DNA of 64,000 bases from Polaribacter cellanae (lineage in GTDB: Bacteria; Bacteroidota; Bacteroidia; Flavobacteriales; Flavobacteriaceae), in NCBI RefSeq assembly GCF_017569185.1, contig NZ_CP071869.1, positions 992,001 to 1,056,000 of the forward strand. The letters run 5' to 3'. Every line of letters starts with the position of its first letter. Positions within the stretch are counted from its first letter, which is position 1. Shown here one piece after another: positions 52,621 to 60,346 of this stretch. Both the position numbers and the translations under genes were made by a program. Below the pieces are notes generated by a model, which was not told the origin of the DNA, did not search any database, and saw only the letters and a program-made list of their open reading frames with translations.

Positions 52621-53375
52621 TTAATTGTCCATTATTGATGATAGATAAAATTCTGGAAATTTTTTTACTTTTTTTCCTGTTGCCAAATTGTACAGTAAAT
52701 ACGTACACACTCCTGCCACAAGCCACGAACCGATAGATAATTGGGGAGGCGGTAGGTTTTCTTTTTCGTTTTTATACCGTTGTAGAATTTTATCTATCCA
52801 TATTTTGGGCGTTCCCCAAAACTTCAAATAACCCGATACGTATTCCACCATTTTAATTTCGTTAAATTTCTCCGTTTTTTTGGAAATTGATTCCAGTGAT
52901 AATCCTTCGGGCATGATTACGTTAACTAAAGATTCCCAACCCAGATTATACGGATGTAAAACGGGAATACTTTTTTGTTGACATATTTTATCAAATAGCA
53001 AAGGAACATCCGAAGAAAAATCCAACGCATTAACAGCTATTTTATGACCTTTTAGGTACAATTCAATATTTCCATCGGTCAAAAAGCAATTGTAACACCT
53101 AATATTTGCCTTTCCATTAATCGCTTTCAGTCTTTTGCCAAGACTTGAGATTTAGCGACCAAAATATCATCTTCTACGTAATTTTGTCTATTCAAATTGG
53201 ATAATTCTACTTGGTCACCATCAATAATGGTTATATTCTCAAAACCAAAACGTAGGGCACACTCCGCAATATTACTTCCTATACCGCTTCCAGCCAATAA
53301 AATGGGATAATTTTTTATTATTTTCTGTTCTTTCTCGATAAGGTACAATCTATTTCTACTATATCGTTCTTCCAT
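52621..53375 (-). pseudogene. E1/ThiF-like adenylating enzyme, frameshifted
   Basis: The N-terminal piece (53375-53127) has the nucleotide-binding LLAGSGIGSNIAECALRFGF and ITIIDGDQVELSNLNRQNY, the hallmark of ThiF/MoeB/E1 enzymes. The frame stops after QVLAKD; in the next frame KRLKAINGKANIRCYNC continues into the second piece (to 52621), which ends in LSIGSWLVAGVCTYLLYNLATG. One missing base in an A4 run (53133-53136) explains the break. It has the shared dyad promoter. Its substrate and link to the acyltransferase are unknown. Confidence 0.75.
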
Positions 53376-53390
53376 TACTTTTTTCTATTA

Positions 53391-53437
53391 CGAAATTATC
53401 CTATTGTGACCATTTATATACTATACAAAAGAATAGT
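53391..53437 (-). promoter_or_regulatory. Promoter of the ThiF-like gene with LuxR-type operator
   Basis: The dyad ACTATTCTTTTGTATAGT (53420-53437, minus strand; arms perfect) is followed at 21 bases by TAATTTCG (53391-53398), one base from TAnnTTTG, 15 bases before the ATG at 53375. Confidence 0.72.
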
Positions 53438-53439
53438 TT

Positions 53440-53559
53440 TTACATTTTTGAACATTTATCTTTAGATAAGTTAGGCTCTTTATCATTAGGGAATATTTCC
53501 TCATTTTGATTCTCGATGGGGAGTAATAAAAACCTTTGTTTTCCTATCCAAACTTTCAA
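53440..53559 (-). CDS. Small ORF, possible tail of an ICE gene
   Basis: A 39-codon frame starting at TTG 53559 reads KVWIGKQRFLLLPIENQNEE, then IFPNDKEPNLSKDKCSKM and a stop ending at 53440, 3 bases before the dyad of the next promoter. The hydrophobic-then-acidic composition looks coding, but the piece is short and unrecognised. It follows the traG-like gene in the same direction and may be the end of a lost gene. Confidence 0.3.
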   Translation of the reverse strand: MKVWIGKQRFLLLPIENQNEEIFPNDKEPNLSKDKCSKM

Positions 53560-54671
53560 ATTTTAAGATTTTAAATTGCCTCCATTTTTGCTATTCGGCA
53601 TTGATTTAATTAGCTTTTTTTTCTCTTAAACAACAAACCAACGTCCTTATAAATCTTCTCAAAATTCAGTTGTAAATCTTCATTAGAATACGGTGTGTTA
53701 TTTTTAGGCATTTCCTTTTGAATATGCTGCAATTTAAACTGTACTCTTTTATCCCTACCATCAGCAAAAGTGATAAACTCACCTTGTTTTAATCTGAAAA
53801 AAATATCCGCCCTGCGTTTGGAAACTTCTTTTTCGCCTTTGGTAATACGCGTATCAAAGTTAAGATTAAAACCTTTATTTATGCTAGTGGTTTCCATTTT
53901 TACGAGTTCAAAAAAACGTTCGTAGTATTTAGCCGTATCAGGGTCGTTCACTTTTCCAAAAAACTGATAGGAAAGATTGCTTAAAATTGCTTTGCTGGCT
54001 TTATCCCCATACAACATATCGTTTTGAATTTTGTCCTGCATGACATAAATAGTGGCAATATCATAGCTTCGGAGCGTAGCGGGAATACGGTGCATATTGA
54101 GCAATTTTATGGTTGGAGCTTCTTCCATCATTACAAACGAAGATTCTTGATTTCGCACACTCATTTGTTTAATGACCGTATGCATAATAGTAGCGATTAT
54201 AGGAGAATATGCCGATTCGTACTTAGGCTGGTTCACGATGGAAATTACCGCAGGGTTTTCTTTACTGTTAATATTGAGAGGCACTTCATCAGCAGACAAC
54301 ACCATAAATAGTTGTCGGGAACTAATCTTTTTAAAGGCATTGGCCAAGGTACTTTTAACACCAGCTGTTTGCTTATCCGAATCGATACCATTGATAAAAG
54401 CACTTGCCATACTTTTAGAAGTTAAATTGGTACTTAAAAAAGCGACCATTTTTTTAGTATTGAAACTTTGAAAAACAGCAATCAAATGGGCAAGGTACAA
54501 TATTGTGGAAAAGCTGTTTTTAATTTCCATATCAATCCGCTTAACAAGCCTTCTACGGCATCATTAAAAAACTTGCTTGCTCCGCTTATGCCAGACTCTT
54601 TATGTTCCAATAAATTCTCGATAAGTACTTTGGATAGTTCATTTACATCTTCTTCATTGAGAATATACCTA

Positions 54672-55867
54672 GTGTCAAGTCAACATTAAAGAGTCGTATA
54701 TTTTTTATATCTTTGCAAGAAACCATGGCAAAAAAATATACAATAACCTTAACCAAAGAAGAGCGTAAAGATTTAGAACAAATCATTTCAAAAGGTAAAC
54801 ATAGCAGTCAAATTTATCGTAATGCTTATATCCTTCTAAACAAAGACGAGGGTGCTTATTCTGATTCAATTAAAGTAACTAATCAAGAGGTATCAAAAGT
54901 TTTAAAAATAGCTATGCGAACCATAGACAGGATAAAGAAACGTTTTGTGGAAGAAGGATTTGAAGCCTGTTTATCTCGCAAACCTACCACCCGTGTTTAT
55001 GAAAGAAAGATTGACGGTGATAGAGAAGCCAAACTGATATCCATCGCTTGTAGTGAGCCCCCACAAGGTATGGCTAAATGGTCGCTTCGTCTTTTAGCCG
55101 ATAAAATGGTAGAATTAAACTATGTAGATAGTCTATCTCATGAAACAGTTCGTTCTGTTTTAAAAAAACGAGTTGAAACCCTGGCGAGTTAAAGGTTGGG
55201 TTATTCCTCCAATCCAAAATGCTGATTTTGTAGCTAATATGGAACATGTCTTAGACGTTTATAAGCGCCCCTATTGTTCAAAACACCCTGTAGTTTGCAT
55301 GGATGAATCCCCTAAACAACTTATCGACGAAATCAAAGATTCTATAAAGTTGAAAGATGGTAGTAAGATTGTGGACTATGAGTATAAACGAAATGGTGTT
55401 TGTAATATCTTTATGGCTAATGAGCCATTTTCAGGAAAACGAATAGTGAAAATTACAGAAAGAAAAACAAAAAAAGATTGGGCATTATTTGTAAAAGATA
55501 TAGCAGAACAATACAAAGAAGCAGAAAAAATAACTTTGGTAATGGATAATCTAAACACTCATAAAGCAAGTTCTCTTTATCAAACTTTCAAGCCTGAACA
55601 AGCAAAACAATTATGGGATAGGTTTGAATTTGTTTACACCCCAAAATATGGAAGTTGGCTTAATATGGCAGAAATAGAACTCAATGTTTTAAATGGACAA
55701 TGTCTAAACAGAAGAATAGACCATATTGAAACCGTCAAAACAGAGGTTGGTGCTTGGGTCAAGTATAGAGATCAAAAACAAGCAACAATAAACTGGCAGT
55801 TTACAACTAAAGATTCTTGCATTAAACTAAAAAGGCTTTATCCGACATTAAATAATTGACTTGACAC
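54672..55867. mobile_element. IS630-family element in the traG-like gene
   Basis: Ends GTGTCAAGTCAA (54672) and TTGACTTGACAC (to 55867) are inverted repeats, each flanked by TA (54670-54671 and 55868-55869), the target duplication of IS630/Tc1-type elements. Removing the element and one TA joins the traG codons for NPIAP and RYILNEED exactly in frame. Confidence 0.92.
54725..55859 (+). CDS. IS630-family transposase in two overlapping frames
   Basis: The first frame (to 55192) encodes the helix-turn-helix part: AKKYTITLTKEERKDLEQII and MRTIDRIKKRFVEEGFEACL. The second (55173-55859) encodes the DDE part with VCMDESPKQLI, VMDNLNTHKAS and YGSWLNMAEIELNVL. The junction lies at an A7 run (55162-55168) where a slip giving six or nine A residues fuses LK(K)NELKPWRVKGW, so expression by transcriptional slippage is plausible. 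Confidence 0.88.
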
Positions 55868-56290
55868 TAGGAGCAATGGGATTGACCCGATAATGAATTT
55901 GGTCAAAGGCAATGGTATAGAATTTTACTTTGTTTTCTTTGAATAGTGGATAAGCCATTTCGGTCAATTCAAAATCTTTGTAATCATGAATAATTCCGCA
56001 AAAGTTATATCTACTAAAATGTTGCAGAAAATTATAAATAATACTTTCGGTTTTTCCACTACCGGCAGACCCAATAACCGATGCCCCACGTTTGATATTT
56101 TCTACTTGGAATTTACCCCGTTTTAATTTAAAACGAACCCGATATTTTTTGTGGACAGTCGTTGACCGCTCCTCGTGAAAGAATACATAGAGTACCGTGC
56201 CAATAAATAATACAGGAACGATAACATAAAGGATGATATGTGCCAGATTCCAATTCATATCCCGATAGAACTTGATTGTATGGCTTTATC

Positions 56291-56626
56291 AAGGACTCCA
56301 ACAAAATATCCTTTTCCAACATGAACAAACTTGGATTGGATTCCAGACGGCGAATTTCCTGTTTAGCTTTTTGTACATTGCTTGAAATAGTTTCGGGTAT
56401 TGAAGAACTGCCAAAAGATTTTACGACTTTATATTTTCCGTGAGATTTGGATATAATCTGAACACTAACGCTACCCAACTTGTTCCTCTTTTGCCTTATA
56501 AACATAAGGCTAAATTAACAAAAAAAAAAAAACGAGACACCCAAAACCTGACTTACTAAATTATAAATCGTATAAAATCAGGTAGTTAAGAGAATTTTGT
56601 TTTGGCATGACGAAAACAGGAAAAGT
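56291..56626. mobile_element. Truncated IS1634 copy (right end only)
   Basis: This segment matches 40375-40710 almost base for base; differences seen are one substitution (CTTCC versus CTTAC near 56551) and one base in a poly-A run. It encodes the first 71 residues of the transposase, up to KDILLES, and then joins foreign DNA beside the traG-like gene. The 180 bases to its right hold no gene; TAACGTGAGTTC at 56656-56667 equals the outer end of IS982. Confidence 0.88.
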
Positions 56627-56806
56627 ACTTTTAGCACTTTTGGTTTTTACTTTTAACGTGAGTTCTTTTTAAGAAATAATATATAACTTAATTTTAAAAC
56701 ACTGATAAACACGAAGTTATGTTCCCTGCCATTCTATATTTGTTAATTATTAAGTAGTAGTTTATTGACCAATTATGGATTCCTGCCTACGCAAGAATAC
56801 AAAACG

Positions 56807-57709
56807 TTAAACCTTTTCTACTCCAGTAGGTTTTCGATATCCTTGAAAAGGTTGTTTTAACAATTCTTTTAAGGAAGAGTTTTTAACCTCATCAGGAAAA
56901 GTATCTACTCCATAGACAATTTTTTCTCTGTCTAACTCCAAATACGTTCCAAAAATTCTGTCCCAAATAGAAAAAATATTCCCATAATTAGAATCTGTAT
57001 AAGGTAACATATTATGATGATGCACCTTGTGCATATCTGGAGACACAATAAAGTAGCTCAAGAATTTATCTACTTTTGGCGGAATTTTAATATTTGCATG
57101 GGTAAATTGTGTAAAAATCAACGACATAGATTGATAAATAAACACAATAGCAATAGGAGTTCCTACAACAAAAACACCTAATAACGTAAACGCAAAACGA
57201 ATTAAACTTTCTATTGGATGATGCCTGTTTGCAGTAGTTGTATCTACTTTATGATCTGAATGATGCACTAAATGAACCATCCACAAAGGTTTTATTTTAT
57301 GTTCTGTATAATGTGCTAAGTACGCACCAAAAAAATCTAAAAATAAAACGCCAAAAACCACATACAACCACAAAGGCATTTCTGGGAACCAATTGATAAT
57401 TCCAAAATTATTAGCCTTTACCCAATCAGCAGTTTTTAATAATAAAAAAGCCAAAGCAAAATTGATGATAATAGTCGTTAACGTAAAAAACAAGTTAGGA
57501 ATTGCATGTTTCCACTTTTTATAATCGAATTTAAATAATGGAATTAAACCTTCCAATAACCAGAAAAAAGTAATTCCGCCAACCAAAATAATACTTCTAT
57601 GAGAAGAAGGAATGGTTTCGAAATAATTAAAAATAGTTTCCAAAATTGTTTTATTTGCAACTAAAATAGTGAAAATAATGTTGTCGATACAAATTTGTTT
57701 ATTCTTCAC
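56807..57709 (-). CDS. Sterol desaturase / fatty acid hydroxylase family protein
   Basis: Four to five membrane segments and the His clusters HYTEHK near residue 132, HLVHHSDHK near 145 and MHKVHHHN near 225 define a di-iron membrane hydroxylase of the sterol-desaturase superfamily. The substrate is unknown; these enzymes often act on lipids. The open frame starts at 57709, but a TTG at 57643 (ETIFNYFETIPSSHRS) matches the usual start. It is the first core gene right of the island. Confidence 0.85.
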   Translation of the reverse strand: MKNKQICIDNIIFTILVANKTILETIFNYFETIPSSHRSIILVGGITFFWLLEGLIPLFKFDYKKWKHAIPNLFFTLTTIIINFALAFLLLKTADWVKANNFGIINWFPEMPLWLYVVFGVLFLDFFGAYLAHYTEHKIKPLWMVHLVHHSDHKVDTTTANRHHPIESLIRFAFTLLGVFVVGTPIAIVFIYQSMSLIFTQFTHANIKIPPKVDKFLSYFIVSPDMHKVHHHNMLPYTDSNYGNIFSIWDRIFGTYLELDREKIVYGVDTFPDEVKNSSLKELLKQPFQGYRKPTGVEKV

Positions 57710-57877
57710 AAATTTACTTGAACTTACAACTCGTTATTATTTAAACACAATCATTTAATAACATAAAATTCTAAGATATTATCACTTCGAATGATTTTCG
57801 ATTTTTTGAGAAAATTGTATCGAAAAGTTTTTTAACAACAAAAATGAGAAAAGTCTCTTTTGGAGATTTAAATGCTA

Positions 57878-58417
57878 TTATTTCCTCCTAACCTTCTTAT
57901 TTCCTTCCAAAGGTAAAACCTCTTTTAATTTCTCTACAATATTATAAGTAGCAGGACAAATGGCTGTATTTGCAATCGTTAAATCTGTTATTCCAATAAA
58001 CTTTTTACGATTTGTATGCGGATATTCAGCACATGCTTTGGGTCTTACTTTGTAGATAAAACACGTATTATCAGATTCATCAAAAAATGAACAAGGAGCC
58101 GTTTTTAGCACCATAAAATCGTCTTCATCTCTCTCTAAATACTGCTCTTGAAAAACGGCAACTTTTATCTTTAAATACTTTGCAATTCTTTCTACATCTG
58201 TATCTGTAAAAATCGGACTTGTAGTTTTACAGCAATTTCCACACGTTAAACAGTCAGTTTTTTCAAACTCTTTATCGTGCAATTCTTGCATTAAATAATC
58301 CAATCTTTTTGGCGTTCGTTTCTTTAATCTCGTAAAATATTTTTCGCTTTCTTTCTTTACTTCTTGTGCTAATTTTGGGAGTTCTTGTAAACGTTTTTCC
58401 ATAATGCAAAAATACAA
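57878..58417 (-). CDS. YkgJ-family Cys-cluster protein
   Basis: The zinc/iron chelating signature CLTCGNCCKTTSPIF is near residue 57, and further Cys follow in APCSFFDESDNTCFIYKVRPKACAEYPH. The family (UPF0153/CxxCxxCC) binds metal through eight Cys and has no settled role. The first residues before MEKRLQELPKL are probably not translated; an internal ATG at about 58402 is the better start. Confidence 0.85.
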   Translation of the reverse strand: MYFCIMEKRLQELPKLAQEVKKESEKYFTRLKKRTPKRLDYLMQELHDKEFEKTDCLTCGNCCKTTSPIFTDTDVERIAKYLKIKVAVFQEQYLERDEDDFMVLKTAPCSFFDESDNTCFIYKVRPKACAEYPHTNRKKFIGITDLTIANTAICPATYNIVEKLKEVLPLEGNKKVRRK

Positions 58418-58565
58418 TTTAATGATGACACTATTTTGTTTTTTGTGATGTTTAAGTAAATCAAATTAACACTTTAATACGGTTTTTTTTGGCCACGAAC
58501 TCACGAATTTTATTTTTTAATCTTGAATCTGTAATGGTTTAGTAAATATATAAAATCTACAAAAT

Positions 58566-58653
58566 AACCCAATTAATGCAAATACAGTTAACATATTGAC
58601 CTAATTAATGTAAATACAGTCAATAAACTAACTCAATTAATGTAAATTTAGTC
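58566..58653. repeat. Three 24-bp repeats with 32-bp period upstream of the ATPase gene
   Basis: Units at 58566-58589, 58598-58621 and 58630-58653 share the core AATTAATGTAAATA with GAC-like starts and CAGTC-like ends, separated by 8-base spacers. Each unit ends in a short inverted repeat (GACT...AGTC). Two more units lie at 60165-60220. They precede the DUF4143 gene start by 31 bases and could be operators or iteron-like sites. Confidence 0.75.
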
Positions 58654-58683
58654 AGTTTAATTAAAATTTTATATATTTATAAT

Positions 58684-59826
58684 ATGAAAACAGAGATAGA
58701 AAGAGCTGTTATTAATGTAGTTCATAAAAAAGCGCAACCAAATAAAGTAATTTTATTGGTAGGCGCAAGACGTGTTGGAAAAACACGGTTTATAAAAAAA
58801 TACATTCATAATTTTCCTCCTGCTAAAATTTTAAAATTAAATGGAGAAGATATAGACGATGCAGAATTATTAGCAAGAAGAAGTGTTGCAAATTATAAAC
58901 GTTTATTAAAAGGTATCGATTTATTAGCTATTGATGAAGCGCAACATATACCTAATATTGGTTTAATTTTAAAGTTAATTATAGATGAAATTGACGGCAT
59001 AAAAATAATTGTTACAGGAAGTTCTATGTTCGATTTAAACAACCAATTAGGTGAACCTTTAGTGGGGAGAAAATATACAATTTATATGTATCCATTAAGT
59101 CAGATTGAATTTTCTAAATACGAAAACTATAAAATAACTTCAGAAAAATTAGAAGAAAGATTGTTGTTTGGTGGGTATCCAGAATTGGTATATTTAGATA
59201 GTTGGGAAGACAAACAAGACTATTTACAAGAAATTATAAATGATTATTTATTAAAAGATATTCTAATTTTTCAGAATATAAAAAAGGCAGATAAAATTTA
59301 TAATTTACTAAGATTATTGGCCTTTCAAGTTGGAAATGAAGTTTCATTAAACGAATTAGGAAATCAGCTTCAAATTTCTAAAAACACCGTTGAAAATTAT
59401 TTAGATTTATTAACCAAAGTATTTGTGGTTTTTAAAGTTGAAGGATACAGTAAAAACCTACGCAAAGAAGTTACAAAATCCAGCAAATGGTATTTTTATG
59501 ATGTGGGCATTCGAAATGCGATTATAAAAAATTTTAATATTCTACAAAACAGAAATGATGTAGGGCAATTGTGGGAAAACTACCTAATTGTAGAACGTAT
59601 GAAGAAGCAAGAATATAAAAAAATGCTTCGTAATAATTATTTTTGGAGAACTTACGACCAACAAGAATTAGATTGGTTAGAAGAGAAAGCCGAAAAACTA
59701 AATGCTTTTGAGTTTAAATGGAACAGTACTAAAAAAGTAAAAATCCCTACAGCATTTGGGAAAGCGTATGAAAATGCAGATTTTGAATTGATAAATAACG
59801 AAAATTACTTGGATTTTATTACTTAA
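58684..59826 (+). CDS. AAA ATPase with DUF4143 domain
   Basis: The N-terminal AAA_14-type domain has Walker A LVGARRVGKTRFIKKY at residue 26, Walker B DLLAIDEAQHIPN near 80 and sensor VTGSSMFDL near 110. DUF4143 follows from about residue 190, with a winged-helix-like NELGNQLQISKNTVENYLDLLTKV and a nuclease-like C-terminus (FWRTYDQQELDWLEE, NAFEFKWN). The role of these common solitary ATPases is unknown. Repeats on both sides suggest it moves or is regulated as a unit. Confidence 0.85.
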   Translation: MKTEIERAVINVVHKKAQPNKVILLVGARRVGKTRFIKKYIHNFPPAKILKLNGEDIDDAELLARRSVANYKRLLKGIDLLAIDEAQHIPNIGLILKLIIDEIDGIKIIVTGSSMFDLNNQLGEPLVGRKYTIYMYPLSQIEFSKYENYKITSEKLEERLLFGGYPELVYLDSWEDKQDYLQEIINDYLLKDILIFQNIKKADKIYNLLRLLAFQVGNEVSLNELGNQLQISKNTVENYLDLLTKVFVVFKVEGYSKNLRKEVTKSSKWYFYDVGIRNAIIKNFNILQNRNDVGQLWENYLIVERMKKQEYKKMLRNNYFWRTYDQQELDWLEEKAEKLNAFEFKWNSTKKVKIPTAFGKAYENADFELINNENYLDFIT

Positions 59827-59828
59827 AA

Positions 59829-60135
59829 AAATTGCCACGAATTCACGAATTTAATCTTAGTAGTTGATGTTAAAAGTAAAAGCACTAAAAATCGAATTTT
59901 GTCATTTGCATCCAGCTTTAGCTGGATGTTATTGATAAGTTATAGAAATGGCTTTAGCAAAAGCTCTCTTTATCTTTAAAAACTGTTTGACTAAAACCAA
60001 TAATACTAAAAAATATATTTGTAATGAATTAAAACTCATTGGTATTGAGTTTTTCATTAAAAAAATCACTTAATAAAGTGTTCTGAATTCACTAATTGTA
60101 TTGTTTTTATTCGTGAATTTGTGGTAATTTTGTAA
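59829..60135. repeat. Composite intergenic element with three palindromes (copy B)
   Basis: GCCACGAATTCACGAATT at 59834 and ATTCGTGAATTTGTGG at 60109 form inverted ends. Inside lie, in order, CATCCAGCTTTAGCTGGATG (59909-59928), an ATGGCTTTAGC unit (59948) and AATGAATTAAAACTCATT (60023-60040): the three palindromes of 5633-5762 in reverse. The 520-bp gap 59827-60346 holds no gene. Confidence 0.65.
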
Positions 60136-60164
60136 GCATATATACCAACCTTAAAACACAAACT

Positions 60165-60220
60165 GACCTAATTAACGTAAATACAGTCAATAAACTGACT
60201 GAATTAATATAAATACAGTC
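60165..60220. repeat. Two more 24-bp repeats downstream of the ATPase gene
   Basis: Units at 60165-60188 and 60197-60220 match the array at 58566-58653 with the same 32-bp period and AATAAACT spacer. They lie 127 bases before argS. Confidence 0.75.
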
Positions 60221-60346
60221 ATTTTTATGATTATTTGTAAGTTCACAACAAAAAATAACTCCCAATTTTCTCCAAATAATCTTCCTATTTCAGTTCCAAA
60301 AAAACAAATAAAATCCTTAATTTTGCAATTCAATTTTCGAAAGTAA

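Larger units (their letters stand above)
53610..56258 (-). pseudogene. TraG/MobC-like conjugal coupling protein, disrupted
   Basis: The N-terminal piece (56258-55868) has membrane segments (HIILYVIVPVLFIGTVLYVF) and Walker A GSAGSGKTESIIYNFL, and ends NPIAP. The second piece resumes RYILNEEDVNELSKVL and runs to EMPKNNTPYSN...FKRKKS, with the Walker B-like SSFVMMEEAPTIKLLN. Two lesions exist: the IS630 element at 54672-55867 and a one-base loss in a G run near 54488-54490. The 5' flank is cut by the IS1634 remnant. It once coupled relaxosome DNA to a type IV secretion channel. Confidence 0.85.

Noticed and set aside
53127..53140. Programmed -1 frameshift in the ThiF-like gene.
   Set aside because: The A4 run is not a standard slippery heptamer and there is no reason for two products; a lost base is simpler.
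39041..56626. A simple composite transposon bounded by two IS1634 copies.
   Set aside because: The right copy is a 336-bp remnant lacking one end, and the outer flanks show no shared target duplication.
58566..60220. A small CRISPR array.
   Set aside because: Spacers are only 8 bases and nearly the same between units; no cas genes; the units are degenerate tandem repeats.
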